Source: Triatoma infestans
Lineage: Eukaryota; Arthropoda; Insecta; Hemiptera; Reduviidae
Assembly (NCBI GenBank): GCA_011037195.1
Contig: JAAEAF010002492.1
Coordinates: forward strand, 124,001-188,000
DNA length: 64,000 nt
Direction of reading: 5' to 3'
Shown piece by piece: positions 11,491 through 23,779 of this stretch; the first letter of the stretch is position 1; each line of letters begins with the position of its first letter. The notes under the pieces were generated by a model, which saw only the letters and a list, made by a program, of their open reading frames with translations, searched no databases and was not told where the DNA came from. The translations under genes were made by a program, and so were the position numbers.

Positions 11491-12370
11491 TTTTTTTCAT
11501 ATCCTTTCTCAACTTCCCTACTACTACTTAACTTCTCCATTTAGTGTCTTAGAGCATTAGATGGGTGGATCACTTTGTTGCTACGCCCAAAATCTTAACC
11601 ATTTGTGGTAGGGAGACATGCTATGCCTGACGTGGCGTTTGGGTTGACATAGTTTGTGGACAGCGCCTTATGATAACTTGCAGGTCAGACATGCCAAACT
11701 ACGTCACGGCAATCCATTACATTATTTAATAACTAATTAAAACAATAAAACAAATAGAAAAATAATTTCTATTTCTATTTCTAAAAAATGATTTGGTCCA
11801 AAGAATAAAAAAACAAAATCACCTTATCTTATTGCACAAAATAAAAAAGACGTGGTTACCGATAATAAGATAATATGTAATAAAATGTCAGTAGTAGATA
11901 AACAAGGCTGTATTTTGTCTGATCAAAATAACACAAAATAATATGTGTTAAACACTCACACGACTTTCTCTTAACTTAGAACAATTTATTAAACAATTTT
12001 CCTTTAAAATTGCAGAGGAATTCTACTTGTATACCTTTAGGCGCCCTTATTTGAAGCATTCTTATATCAAACCCTACAGAATTTGTAAAAATTTTAATTT
12101 AAACTAAAAAACCTTCGTTTTAGGTAGTATCTAAAACGTATTAGGTTTCCTTATTAGGTGATACCTAAAACGGAACTGTTTGATATTTCTGGAGATATTT
12201 TGTATACACACAAATTTGCTAGAAATAAAGTATCTATATGTTAAATTGTTTTTGAATTATTTAAGAATATTTAGAATCACTTCAAGAAAAACATATGCTT
12301 TTCGTTTATGTATAGTCATATTAATAAAAACGCAAGTATGCATATAGAGTCACTTCAAGAATTCAAGAAA
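11490..12370. other. No gene recognised
   Basis: AT-rich sequence. It includes a repeat-family end sequence (TTAAACACTCACACGACTTTCTCTTA, 11948-11974) and a tandem-like ACTTCAAGAA at 12280 and 12351. No coding evidence. Confidence 0.5.
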
Positions 12371-12374
12371 TTAC

Positions 12375-13258
12375 ATGCATCCCTCAGAAGCCTATATTGA
12401 TCGCCTTGCCAGTTACTTCTTCATCAGCAACACCCGCCAAGCGGTGTTTGCCAATCAGTCTACCACCAGAATAACACCCACCCACTCAAGCAGCGTTCGC
12501 TCGAGAAGAAGACGATCCATCACCAGAGTAACGCTCACACATTCAATCAGCGTTTGCTCCAGAACAAGATGACTGTAGTCTACAATACACGACTACCTTT
12601 CAGAGGTTGCACATACGCCTCTCGCCATACCAGAGGATAACCTTCAAGTCTCTACAACTCTGAATTACTCCCAAATTTTTCGGGCCGAAAAATTTCTCCA
12701 GGAGGGGGGATAATGTGATGATGCAAGAAATATAAAAAAGATTTGTCTTTTAGAGTTCATGAACTTGATAGCATTGTGTACCCATTCTTCTCATAGGGGA
12801 AAGTTTGAAATAACAATTAGAAGACATTCCTTTAAGATTGTCTGTTTTAGACATCGAAGAAAACAAGTCAGCATTGTGTCAGTTATAAGTTAAAAAATAA
12901 GTGTTTAGCATTTAATCTAGATAAATAATTATCTAGATTTACATTCGCTGTGATATTATAAAGCTATTTAAATTCACTTAGAGAATATATTTATTTCAGA
13001 AATAGTGGTGATTTCTTGATTATTTTCTAATAGGTCACTCCCTTAAACATATATTCTTGCAAGCCTCTTTTACCAAACCGCTCGTGCTACACACTACCAT
13101 ACTCTGCAACACATAGCACCAATATCATTTCAACACGATCATAATACTTCCTCATATTGTAAATAAGAGAAGTTAAAATTAGTAGTTAGTGAGCTGTCTT
13201 GAAATAAAACTGTTGCGTGTATATGTGATTACTGTTATTGTGAAGTTTAGTTTATAAT
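12375..13258 (+). mobile_element. LTR retrotransposon end: polypurine tract and LTR
   Basis: A polypurine tract AGGAGGGGGG ends at 12709 and a TGTGATGATG-starting LTR begins near 12714, the layout expected at the 3' end of a gypsy-like element. The LTR carries a plus-strand AATAAA near 13202. Two inverted copies of this LTR type lie at 45165-46207 (shared blocks such as TCTTTTAGAGTTCATGAACTTG). The short open frame at 12375-12572 is repetitive (Thr/Ser/Arg) and could be a coding remnant. The right boundary is uncertain. Confidence 0.6.
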
Positions 13259-13272
13259 TTATCACTTTCTAA

Positions 13273-13484
13273 TCAGATTGTATATGTTCTATATAGAGTT
13301 TGCCATCCCCCAACCTCTATATTTATTTTTAAAAATTTACCGGCGAATATTTTCTTGAGGAGTGCACTTCTTTTATCTTCACAGTTGTTTTGGGTACATT
13401 CTCCAGTTGTTCCTTCCTCAGTACATCGACAATAATTGCATCCATCACTGACAGGTATTATGTTTCCAGGTTGGCATTTCTGGG
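13273..13484 (-). CDS. Pacifastin domain, terminal exon D1
   Basis: Acceptor TTGCAG at 13490-13485, then a split-codon remainder, one pacifastin domain and a long basic/aromatic tail before the stop. The cysteine pattern is complete: KCQPGN, DGCNYCRC, CTQNNC. By analogy with characterised locust inhibitors the P1 residue is Gln, which is unusual. CEDKR follows the last Cys, so a Lys-Arg convertase site could release the 30-odd residue tail. With signal exon D the product is 86 residues. The last part of the tail runs almost to the LTR at 12714-13258, so the C-terminus and 3' UTR may have been acquired by that insertion. No frame damage lies in the domain. Confidence 0.85.
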
Positions 13485-13499
13485 CTGCAACTAATTTCA

Positions 13500-14340
13500 A
13501 TTATTTATTTATTTTCTTTATTTTCAGGCAAACTGTATAAGCGAAAGTTTTGCAACTTGTGACTGCTAATCCCCAGAACTATGTGTGTGTGTGTGTGTCC
13601 CTCAATGATATATTTATTTATTATTTTATGTGTATATTATTTAAGGTGAAAAAAAATCAGGTAAAAACTCAAACTTTCTTTTCTGCAGTTTACGCAATGA
13701 ATTATAACTGACACATTTTCTTCAAACTTTAAACTTTTTTATTCGATGTTAACTTGTCTTCAATGTTCTATCAATGAGACAATATAAATTTAATGAAATG
13801 GCTTTATTGAGCGAAGCATAACCACCCTCTTGCTCTGAATATCTTTAAATGAACAGTCTCGGGAAAAAGTTTCGAAAAAAAGTCGTAAGTCTCTATATTC
13901 ACTGTTAGTGAAATCTGGCAACGAACCTTCCCATCTCCGAAAGACTAATTTGAAACTCTCCAGAACCGCCCTTCCCAAACACAATTATTTAGCAAGAGAT
14001 GTTTCAACTGAATTGATAAGTTTATATTGACATCATATAAAGAAAGTTATTGAATCGTTTCTTAGAAAGGAATTGCGAGGAAGAAACGAACAAAAACAAG
14101 CACTGTACAAAGTTGCAAATAGAAATCTGATCGTTCTTGATTATTGAAGAATTCTGTTGGAGACTTTCTGAGGTTAAATAGTAAATTTCGTCTGAAAAAA
14201 GTTGTATACAAAATTTCTATGACTGAGTATGTCTCAGCATGTGTATCAGGTTTAATAAAACCCGTCGGTATTTTCATAAAGCAAATCGCAGAAAACTAAA
14301 AAAACTTCATTAAAAATGCAATTCTGATCATTTGCAATTC
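13500..14340. other. No gene recognised
   Basis: Intron sequence of the predicted D gene. It has a short (TG)n run near 13582 and degenerate CGGAAGTG-family sequence (about 13950-14310). No coding evidence. Confidence 0.5.
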
Positions 14341-14344
14341 TAGC

Positions 14345-14520
14345 AATGCTTTCTAGTTTATTATGGTTGGTTCCGCAGAGCTGGAAAGCATCAGAGATAT
14401 TTTCCGTGACAGCCTGCTTCTTTTTGTGGTGATCGACCGGTTTTGGGGCATTCTCCAATCATCAGGATGTTTTTATCAGAGCAGTGCAATAACATCGACT
14501 TGCACACAGCAAATTTAGAT
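14345..14520 (+). repeat. Interspersed repeat: GGAAAGCATCAGAGATATTT type
   Basis: Shares CATCAGAGATATTTTCCGTG and CGACCGGTTTyGGG blocks with 24840-24970 and 27205-27355. Short open frames on the minus strand (NISDAFQ) recur only because the repeat does. Family unknown. Confidence 0.65.
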
Positions 14521-15540
14521 GATACACTGGTTTTAAAGTGTTTCTGTTTGGACCTAACTAGGTTAAGTGTGGTTTTGATCCCTGTGTAGGAAAAAACAAG
14601 TTATTTTCGCTCTTTCAAAGGCATATTGTTTCTTTTAAAAATGGAAACATGCAACAAGTGCAACCTAAACTACGTTTTTGAAGGAGATTTGCTTTGATAA
14701 TTAATTACCCATTCTATCTTACTATTTTATTTATTTATTTATAATAGAGCGAAAGAACACTGTGTCATCCGTGGCTACTGTGGAATAGTTACTGACAAGA
14801 AAGGATAAAATACGAGCCGAATGATCGTAAGATAGTGTAGATAAATAAATAATATGTTTTTAATCAATCTATCTATATAAGCAGGTTGTTTGATAATCCC
14901 ATTCCACATTGTACCTTTCATAATTAACACAGACCTCCCTCCACGCACGCATATAAACTTAAATATGATTGATAAATATGATTTCTCCATATAACAAGTC
15001 AAAACGAGCTTAAAAACAGACTTTTATAAATATATCATTGGAAAATTATGTAAGTATGCTATCCGACCTTAATGTAGCGTACACTCCATAATTAAGATTC
15101 TGTTTTCTCCACTTGCATACATTATTCAGAGTGATTATCCTCCACTGTAGAAACTTTCCTTCCATTAGGCAGTTATTTCTTCTGCCAATACTTTTATCAG
15201 TATACGGCGAGCAATATTGGCATCATTCGTTACAAAAACATCAATCAAGTATATTCGACCCATCACTTTGTGCGTATTAATGATAGAGTAATCGATTAGC
15301 AATACATGATTCCAATATGATAAATTTTGTGCATTTGAAATGACCGGCAGTGGATCATGCTTGAAATAAGGAGGGGCGTCATGCAACTCGTCGTTCACGA
15401 TATGATGCTTGTAATTAATATGGTAGGCAGAACCAGGTCTTATAACTATTATACGGTTTCTCTCCTTTTTAAACGGTGTTTTGAGATTAGAAAGGGCTTT
15501 AATATTAAATACTATTATATTATTTCTTGGTTAAATGTAT
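14520..15540. other. No gene recognised
   Basis: AT-rich intronic sequence upstream of D1 on the minus strand. No domain, repeat boundary or splice pair I can support. Confidence 0.5.
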
Positions 15541-15544
15541 TTAC

Positions 15545-15593
15545 CTGCAACGAGAATAGTAAACAAAACTGGAGGTAATAAATTACGAAACAT
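15545..15593 (-). CDS. Pacifastin-like gene D, signal-peptide exon
   Basis: Codes MFRNLLPPVLFTILVA plus one base of a split codon, then donor G|GTAAATAC. It is a secretory signal with a Leu/Val/Ile core. The start is the only in-frame Met and lies 50-60 bp after a conserved TATTAAAA box. It pairs in frame with D1 (intron about 2.06 kb) or D2 (about 5.05 kb). Gene E at 2.9 kb has a homologous exon and upstream region, so D and E arose by duplication. Which terminal exons are used cannot be told from DNA alone. Confidence 0.8.
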
Positions 15594-15639
15594 AACTACT
15601 GTAACAATGTATACAAAAATGGAACTACTTTGCCATTAT

Positions 15640-15729
15640 GAGTGTTTTAATAGCTGTAAAATAAAATAAGTAATAAAACATCAATCCTGAATACATACTG
15701 TGTAATTCAATCACTTATTAACCAATTAG
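15640..15729 (-). promoter_or_regulatory. Promoter region of gene D
   Basis: The minus strand has AGCTATTAAAACACTCAT (TATA-like, about 15640-15655). Further upstream is the block GAATACATACTGTGTAATTC and ACCAATTAG (15691-15729). Both are conserved before gene E, and the upstream block also at 60.3 kb. Confidence 0.5.
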
Positions 15730-16258
15730 CTAACAGCAATTTCGTTTAATTGATTCGACAAATTATAAATTATGAATAATCGCATTTTTTTAAGAACCAA
15801 AATATAAGCCTCGTTGGTTTTACTATATTCAGCAATCCACTAGAATTTCCAAAATTTGTTGATTAGAATTTTTTTTTTTTTTTGTGCCCTTAGCTTTTCG
15901 CCATACGGCCAGAGACTAAGTTACGTTTGAATCATCATAACTTTTTTAATTTGTATAAGCTTAATTAGATAGGCTTTCTTATATGCTTAATTAGAATTCC
16001 ATAAACTACTCGTACGTTAGTCTAGTTAATCTTCTATTTTTAATATCGTCATTAAAGTCTTGCGCTTTTTGTAATTAATTAATTTGTTTCTTTTCTTTCT
16101 TTCAATTTATCTATTAAATTGAGCGATAATACATTTATTTAAATTTAAAATACATTAATTTTTTTTCCCCTTGAAAACAGCAATAACAAATTTAACAAAT
16201 AAAAAACTAAATTAATGGTAAATTTAATTGTATTTGTAAATTAAAACACATTTATAAA

Positions 16259-17149
16259 TTAGTTTATATATTCTATATTATTACAAAAAATTATTTCTTC
16301 ATAGTGAAAGGGTGATGTCAGATACTTATACAAGTGGTTGAATAAAATGGTTCTTTCACTTTCATATTTTGGGCATAATATTATATGTTTAAAATCTTCG
16401 GGCTCACTACAAGAAGCACACAGTGGTGAATTCCTTATGCCGATCTTATGCAGATAAGCTTGACAAACGGTATGATTCGATCTGATTCGACACATTGTTG
16501 TGACCAAGTGTTTGCTCATACCCATTCCTCGGAACCATGGCAGTTTGTCCAGTCTAACAACATTTCTTTGATAAAAGACCCCTTTATGAGAAGAAAGATA
16601 ATCTGATTGCCAATTCTGAGCTACTGCATTCTTTAAAACTCTGTTCAGAACTGACATAGGAAGTTTAATATCTGACAGTTCGCCAGATACAGCTGCCGCT
16701 TTCGCTATAGCGTCTACCATTTCATTATGGCTTAAACCGCTATGTCCCTTTATCCATAAGAAATTGATTGACACCTTATTTTCCGTCTCTATGATATTAA
16801 TTAAGTTTATAATTTCTATAATTATATGGTTGTGCGTAGAAGAGTTAAATGCGTTGCCTATTTTAGATTGACCACTTAAACTATCACTCAATATTAAAAT
16901 ATTTTGCATTTGGTAGTGAACGAATATACTGAAGAGCCATAAGAATCGCAACAAGTTCCGCAGTGTATATTGAGGCATATTCAGACAAGCGAGCAATCTA
17001 CAGAATTTCGCAGCTGGGTCATACATGGCACTTCCCACCTGGCTGTCAAGCTTAGAACCGTCCGTATAGATGAAATAACTACCTGGCCACCTACTTTTTA
17101 TATAGTCGTCAAAATAGTGGTTTCTTAACTTATCAGGTACTATGGACAT
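16259..17149 (-). pseudogene. LINE RNase H and C-terminal region
   Basis: A 296-residue open frame. The RNase H domain starts at FIYTDGSK (about residue 27) and continues with ILSDSLSG and FLWIKGHSGLSHNEMVDAIAKAA, keeping the Asp/Asp/His/Asp positions. It ends with a CxxC...H...C zinc-like motif (CASCSEPEDFKHIILC). It is the best preserved part of this element and degrades RNA in the RNA-DNA hybrid in intact relatives. Confidence 0.85.
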
Positions 17150-17322
17150 ATCTTTGCTTAGACTAATTTTACATTATCTAACTAAACATCTAAAATCAGC
17201 ACAATATAAAGAAAGTTTATTAACATTAACAATATTGCGTTACCGTGACACACGGAGGAAACTCTCAATGAATATAGGTGCTTCCCTAGTGTCCCAGTAC
17301 CGATGAGTCAGAATGTTTGTAT

Positions 17323-18300
17323 TTAATTTGCATATATTATTGTAAATATTATATTGCTATTCATTAATTTAAGGACAAAACGATCTGAGAGAAGCTGGGC
17401 CCTATAGAGGCAATTCTCCTGCTTCCGCAACAAAATATTAACAGGAGTACTATTTAGAAAACCAAGGCATTTTCTGATGCACTTATTTTGAACCACCTGC
17501 GCTGGTTTTATAACGGATTTTTTAGAGTGGTTGAAGAAAATTGTCCAAAATCCATAATGGACCGGATCGGATCGTTGCTCTATTAAACAACAATGAGATA
17601 TCGGATTCTGCACCTCATTTCTTGTGTTAAACAGCTCGAATAATATTAAAGTATTTTTCAGTTTTCCAATCACAGTGTTAGAATTAGTACAAGGAAATCT
17701 CCATTATCCCAATTCTATAGATTTCAGGTTTAATCTTCTCTTTTTTGTAAAGGGACACACTAATGTTTTCTCTTCTGAGACAGTAAGTCCGTTGAGATAT
17801 ACCCATTCAGCTAGTTGATCAGAAACTAGCCTCAATGACTGTTTACAATCCTCAATAGTACTATCTACAGTATAAATGCAAACATCATCTGCGAACTGTA
17901 ACATTTTGGTTTCAGGTGTATTTATTGAAACAAGGTCTGCCACATAAATCGCGTAGAGGATCGGGCTTAGAATAGCCCCCTGAGGCAATCCGATTTGCGT
18001 GACGAAAGGTCCTTGTAGGGAATCATTATTCTTTAGGTATATATTTCTGCTAGAAATAAAAAGTATAATGATTTTTAGAAACTTTTTGGGTAACCCGAGG
18101 TTTTCCATTTTGTTTATCAAGACCGGAAGTAATACAGAATCATAGGCTCTAGAAAAGTCCAAAAACAAAGCCAGCATGACTTTGTTGGAGGTGAATGTTT
18201 GGTATATGTCTGTCACCAGCAGGATCTGACTGTGTTGTACGGACTTCCCTTTTCGGAAACCATATTGGGATGGTGGGAGTTTATCGCAGTGTCGAGCCAC
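17323..18300 (-). pseudogene. LINE reverse transcriptase, broken
   Basis: The fragment at 17704-18300 has RT fingers and palm motifs: QYGFRKGKS, LALFLDFSRAYDSV, GLPQGAILSPILYAIY and LQFADDVCIY (FADD in place of YADD). The thumb continues in another frame at 17323-17673 (KPAQVVQNKCIRKCLGF). The upstream RT N-terminal part, 18300-18900, is decayed. Confidence 0.85.
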
Positions 18301-19159
18301 TACTCCAGTCTAGCCTTAATCAACATTTAAAGTTTTCATAAGACAGAATGCCAAAGAAATAGGACTGTAAGAAATTACAAACATCTTTACGTTTGTTCGG
18401 TTTCAAAATTGGGCATATTATATAATTTTGCCACTGTTTAGGAAATTCTCTGGAATCTCACATTTGATTAAACATTGTTAAAAGGGATCATTTAGCTGAA
18501 ACAGGAAGATTATGTATCATTTTATAATGTATTTGATCTATACCGGATGATGTATTTGTACTTTTTTTAATTGCAATTTTTAATTCGTGCACATCACAAG
18601 GTTCCAATAGAAAATGATTAGTTTATTTTCTTCTCCACTAATATGCAGATTTAAATTATCTTGAACAAATGGGGCGCTAGAATAGAGGCGAATTCGTTTA
18701 TCCGTTTACCCTCGATTAATGGAGAATAAATATTCTGATTGGTATGTAATTTGATTTTCTTCAAAATCTGTGAAATAGGTACATTCTTATTTAAATTATT
18801 GCAAAATAACCTCCAGTTTTCTCTTTTTTTATTTTTGATTAATAATTTCATTGCTGCATCTTGTCTTTTATATTCTATGAAATTCTCCCTATTTGGTAAA
18901 TTTTTATATTTGCGAAATGCCTGTTAGCGTTTTTCAACAACGTCTGTACAACTATTGTCCCACCAAATTTTGCTTTTTGAACATATTAAATTTTTATATT
19001 CAGGTATCGTCAGCTTACTTACAGAATTAATTACATCTACAAATTCATTGTAAAAAGGGGAGTCAGTAATTATTAGGTTGGGATTTATTAGATTACTAAA
19101 TTTTGTCCAGTCGGCCTTGTTAAAATTTCATTTTCGAAGTAACATTGTTTTTATAAATT

Positions 19160-19640
19160 TGATATGTTTACTACAAGATTTAATGATTATTGGCAGATGA
19201 TCGCATCTCATTGGATCATGTAATGTGTTCCATGTAAAAGAGGGAGCTAATTGCGGGGTACAAAAAGTGAAATCTATTGCTGAATCGATTTTCCGTGTTC
19301 TTCTGTTTATAACAGTAGGGGATCCATCATTTAGACAAACTAACTTGTTGTCTTGTACGGCCTCAAGTAGGTCATGACCCTTGTTGTCAGTAAAATTTGA
19401 ACTTCGTGCAATGTTATGAATATTAAAGTCTCCTGCTAAAATAAGCGGAGGCTTAAGGCTCTAATAAATTTATCCCACTCGCCACTCAGAATATTATTAA
19501 CGGGATTATTATAAATAGATATAATAGAGAGTTGTACATCGTCATTAAAAAAGGATATCGATACACCTACAGACAACATTAATCCGTTAATTTTGTATAT
19601 ATTGTCTATTTCCTTGTATGGTATATTTTTATGTATTATA
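19160..19640 (-). pseudogene. LINE APE-type endonuclease remnant
   Basis: Minus-strand translation, with a frame change, gives an AGDFNIHN-like motif near 19430, RRTRKIDSAIDFTFC near 19280-19310 and a CDHLPI motif near 19190-19205. These are conserved landmarks of the LINE endonuclease. Confidence 0.7.
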
Positions 19641-19689
19641 ATTGCGACAGAGGTGAATGTTGTTCACAAATTAGTATCAACACTAAAAT

Positions 19690-20230
19690 AATTGTGCTCA
19701 TTTTATAAATATATTTTGGGCAATTTGTTATTACATGTATATATTGTATTTCCATTCTATGTCACCATTGGGGGCGCTGGTAGGACGTATATTCCCGGAA
19801 TACTTGGCCCTGTTAAATTGGAAAAGCCGCTGGACAAGACAAAGCAGAATGGCGGATCCTCATTACACAGAATGAATGATTTAATCAAAAATATACACAC
19901 ATGTACAGTTATTACATGGAGTTCCAGTTTACAGTATAACCACCTGACATATTTACAATTTACAGATATTAACTAAGAATTTTATGTAAATTAAAGGAAA
20001 ATTTGAATAAAAAACGATAGACGTGAGCTCTGTTAATAAGAGTGCGTTTTCCTCTCTCCGATATTTGTACTCAACCACAACGTCTTAGTCCCCTAAGTTT
20101 CTGCACAGCGGGTTACTGCCTGGTTAAAGGTATTAATTTTGAGTTGAAAGGAAAAATGCATTGTTCCACTTTGTCCACTTGAAAAGATTCATTTAAATCC
20201 TTAATTCTAGTACATCACGGCGAGATTGTT
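19690..20230. other. No gene recognised
   Basis: A short open frame (19692-19976, plus) has no recognisable domain. I see no clear mobile-element signature. Confidence 0.45.
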
Positions 20231-20545
20231 ACTAATCTTAGAAACTTGTTTTGCATAAGCTCATCAATATTGGTCCTGCAGGTGATATTCCAGGAGCGAC
20301 AAGCATACAGTAACATCGGCTTTACAACCATCTTATATATCTTCAGCTAAGAGTCAATTTATATTCTCTGGGGAGTAGAGGGTACAGTGCTTAGATCGCT
20401 GCCTTGCCTATGTTAATGCTTTTCTTGACATGAGAAGTAAAGATAAGTTCCCGTCGAGTGTAACACCAAGATAACGTACGAAGCGCTGAATACCCTCAGA
20501 AGAGATCCTCATTAGGAAGGCCGGGGCTTATCACGGCTTATAATA
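20230..20545 (-). pseudogene. Jockey-like LINE RT thumb fragment
   Basis: The minus strand encodes RFVRYLGVTLDGNL (20445-20485). After frame breaks it continues with VVKPMLLYACRSWN and NKFLRLVT, the RT thumb of Jockey-type LINEs. Only about 300 bp survive. Confidence 0.75.
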
Positions 20546-21420
20546 CCTCTTATTTGCAGGAACATAATAAGCTAATAGGATTACAGGTTAAATTTTCATA
20601 TAACACATTATCTCTAGTTTTATGCATTTTATTAATTGCTGTTTACTTAGTATTAATAAAACGAACTTCTTACATAATTATGACTAATGACTTCTACGAT
20701 CTCTATCTTTCAAGTATTCACTTTTTTTTCCCTCCCGATCTTCTTCTCCCCCAGTCTTCCCAGGGAAACTTAGTAACCTACACATAATAACAATACTTTT
20801 CAGTATAAATCCAATAATTTGCAAAATAAATATAGTGTTTATTTCCGGAAGTTCCCAAAGGGCAGTGCATCAGTATTCATCGCCAAAATAAGCATATATT
20901 CAACATTAGAAAGGTTATAGTATAACTAATCTTTTTCCTATCTAGAGTGTGCTTTTAAAAATTAAATATACAGATTTTGTTGCAAAAATGAAATTTTCTG
21001 CAATCATCTGCATTGTATAACCTTTATTATTAAAGAATGATCTGTACTGCTTACTTTAATGCCATGAAAAAACTTGAAGTTCAGTAATATTAAGAACAAA
21101 CATCTGGTGTGAAACACTCATACGACTTTTTCTAACTGCTATTAAAAACAAATTAAAATGCCAAATGCCAATTGCTGTTAAAATGACAAATTTTACTCAT
21201 TTGGCCTTACATAAATATAGAGGACATGTACCGACCCTGGCAGGCAGAAGAAATGATTACATTGTAGATCAAAAGAGAAAGTCAATAACATTATACCGAA
21301 TGCATAAACCATTTGAAATTGAACTCCGCAAATTAGAACACTGTCTAAAATCAACTTTTCCGTACAAAAGGTTAGGTTAGGTCCGGAATAAAAGTGATAG
21401 GTCTATATCTGTGCTGTTAG
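20545..21420. other. No gene recognised
   Basis: AT-rich. It includes a family-end sequence (GGTGTGAAACACTCATACGACTTTTTC, 21107-21132) of the CGGAAGTG repeat. No coding evidence. Confidence 0.5.
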
Positions 21421-21424
21421 CATT

Positions 21425-22095
21425 CCAAGTTTTAATTATCGCGCAAAGTTTTTCCTTCGACAGAACGGAGAAATCTCATTTCGGCGGCCGTAAACTGGCT
21501 TGCATGCTTATCCAGCATGGTCCACGATTCTGCCCCGTACTGAAAAAGGGGTAGGTAAACGGTCTTGAAGATGGTCATTTTCACTTTCTTGCTGACCTCG
21601 CTTTTACCGACCACAGTATTCCTGATCAGAATGTAAGTTTTATTTGCCATGCTCACCCATTTCAGCATTTCTTAGTCAATCCTATTTTCCCTGCTAAACA
21701 AGACTTCCATGTTCCTGAACTTTACCTGTTCCATGAATGTCCCTTCACATTCCACCAGGACGATTTCCAACGTACATTACATTGGTTTTACTCACGTTTA
21801 AAGCTACTCCTTTCCATTTGAGCAATCCATACCTTAACGGAATGCTGGAGATGCTCTTTGGACTGGCGATCAGGACCTCATCGTCCGCGTAGAGAAACGA
21901 TTGGACAAATATCGGACTCATTTCCAGTTAGCCACCTTTGCTTGGAGTGTTCTTCTTTTACATAACTTATGTATCTCTTTTACATAACTTATGAATCCAT
22001 TAAAAGATTGAAAAGCAGAGGACTCAGGTCAGCAGGGCTGTCACCCTGCTTTACCCCCCTATCATCCTCTTCAATGAAGGCTCTTAGCTCCATCC
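21425..22095 (-). pseudogene. RTE-like LINE RT fragment
   Basis: The minus strand encodes a QGDSPA-like motif near 22045, FLYADDE near 21885-21900 and, in the frame at 21432-21668, LPLFQYGAESW and AAEMRFLRSVEGKTLRD, the signature of the RTE-type RT C-terminus. Several stops are present. Confidence 0.75.
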
Positions 22096-22139
22096 TTTAT
22101 GAACGGTTTAAATAGCTATCTCTATACAACGGAGCTCAG

Positions 22140-23030
22140 ATTCATGAGAATGTTCTGAGATATAAAAAAACTGTTTTTAGCGAGTGGTCTGTATGTATGT
22201 GTGGTGAATGGGCGTGTTAACGAAATATGTCAAAAAACAAAAAAATTGCAGAAAGTTCAAACTGGTGTTCCGTTTAGCTACGGATGGCATCTGGTACAAA
22301 AGTTTCGGGCAATATCCATCAACCGAAAGAGCAATTTTGCAGATTGGGATATTTTTTCTACAGCCTTTCGCGATTTTATCGAAAATCGGCTATAACGATT
22401 TTCCTTAAACTCCATATGCTATCCACACACATAAACATCACTTTTACTTGAAACATTTTCCCGGAAAAATTGATTTTATTAGTGGTTCTGGAGGCCACAG
22501 AACGCCTTGCTTTCCTCTAGATGTCGAGTACTTCGGGACAATGTATGCATTCTATCACCTATAAAATATTAATATAGAATAACAGCATTAGTGAAATCAC
22601 AATTTTGAAGAAAATTGGTGCCGGAAGTGCTACTTTACAGGATAAGTCATTGAGCTTTTTGAATGTTCTCGAAAACTAAAAACGTTTTTCTTTAAACCTG
22701 GAATGCTAACTGCCCAGATTTTAATAAATGCTAACAATTTTATTTGAAAATTGAAAAAAAAAATTATTATTGTATGTTCTATGGAATTAGTTTTCTTAAA
22801 CTTCAAATTTGATGTGAGTTAACTGTCTCTGTCTTCTTGACCACACTGTAGCTAATTGAAGTGACCACCTGAGCCAAAAGTGCCTACCAGCATGTACCTC
22901 CTCAACTCATCTATATTTATGTTAAAGCTCTGAAAAATTATTTCCATCATTAAAGAAATTTTGTTAGTTTTGTAATTATATTAACTTGAGAAAGAGAAAG
23001 TGTGTGAGTGTTTCATACCAGAGTCCTTTT
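22140..23030 (-). repeat. CGGAAGTG-family repeat copy
   Basis: Contains CGGAAGTGCTACTTTAC near 22622 and ends with AGAGAAAGTGTGTGAGTGTTTCATACCAGAG (22990-23020), the family's terminal sequence. Confidence 0.65.
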
Positions 23031-23360
23031 TTTTATTCTTTTGACCAAAGGAACCCAGTCTGGAAGAAGGGCCCGATAGAAAAACTAATTTTCTTAAAGA
23101 GTTAAGTCGATACATGAAAAAGTTAGGAATCCTTCTTTATGATACAGATCGGAGATCTAGTTACTTACCCATTCTATGTATGCCCAAGGTTTCGTAGTTG
23201 TTGGAGGCCTGGAATTCCAAATAAATGAATTAACACGTAAGCATAATAAATCCCAAAATTTAGAAAATATTATAATTTTTTAATATGAACCAACTTATTA
23301 TGGTACATTCCCAAGTGTTTATGGCAAATAACCAACTATTTATGGTACATTCCCAAATAT

Positions 23361-23524
23361 TTATGGTACTTGCCCATTCGGATCTGGAGGCGGAGGAGTC
23401 CAATTGTACGGTTTACATTCCAGATTTGTACATCTATTAGAAACATAGCCCTCGGTGTTACAATAGCATACGTTGCATCCATCTTGCATAGATACGGCTG
23501 AGTGCGGTTTGCAACGTTTATCAC
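23361..23524 (-). CDS. Pacifastin domain, terminal exon C3
   Basis: Acceptor TTTCTAG at 23531-23525, then the remainder of a split Gly codon, one domain and a stop. Pattern: RCKPHS, DGCNVCYC, nine residues, CTNLEC. A short Pro-rich tail follows (WTPPPPDP). The putative P1 is Asn, and no basic P1 is present. Joined in frame to signal exon C (35792-35837) it gives 69 residues, but the intron would be 12.3 kb and would contain C1 and C2. It may be an alternative terminal exon or a leftover of a gene that lost its signal exon. The frame is intact and the cysteine pattern complete, which argues for selection at least until recently. Confidence 0.8.
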
Positions 23525-23779
23525 CTAGAAATTGAAAAGAATTACTAGGTTATTGCAAAAGTTTTTTGGCATCAAAACATTGCTGAATTTTGAAGTCCAA
23601 TAATAAATCCTATTTCTTCGTATTGTTTATATAATTTATATCAATCATTAGTTTGGCTATTCTTTAATTCAACTAGGTACCCAAACGTCTTTGCCCACAA
23701 TTCGAAGACCAATTTGGGATGCGCGGTCTTCTGAGATATTACATCACACAAAGGCTCTAGCCAAAGATATTTGTGAAAT

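Larger units (their letters stand above)
15868..19680 (-). mobile_element. LINE with RNase H (I/R1-like), 5'-truncated, minus strand
   Basis: A T-run at 15868-15884 is the poly(A) tail on the minus strand. Endonuclease, RT and RNase H remnants follow in order toward 19680. Several stops and frame changes make it inactive. Target duplications were not identified. Confidence 0.75.

Noticed and set aside
23155..23225. GGTAAGT donor on the minus strand below C3
   Set aside because: It lies after the C3 stop, and the sequence before it has no coding or signal character.
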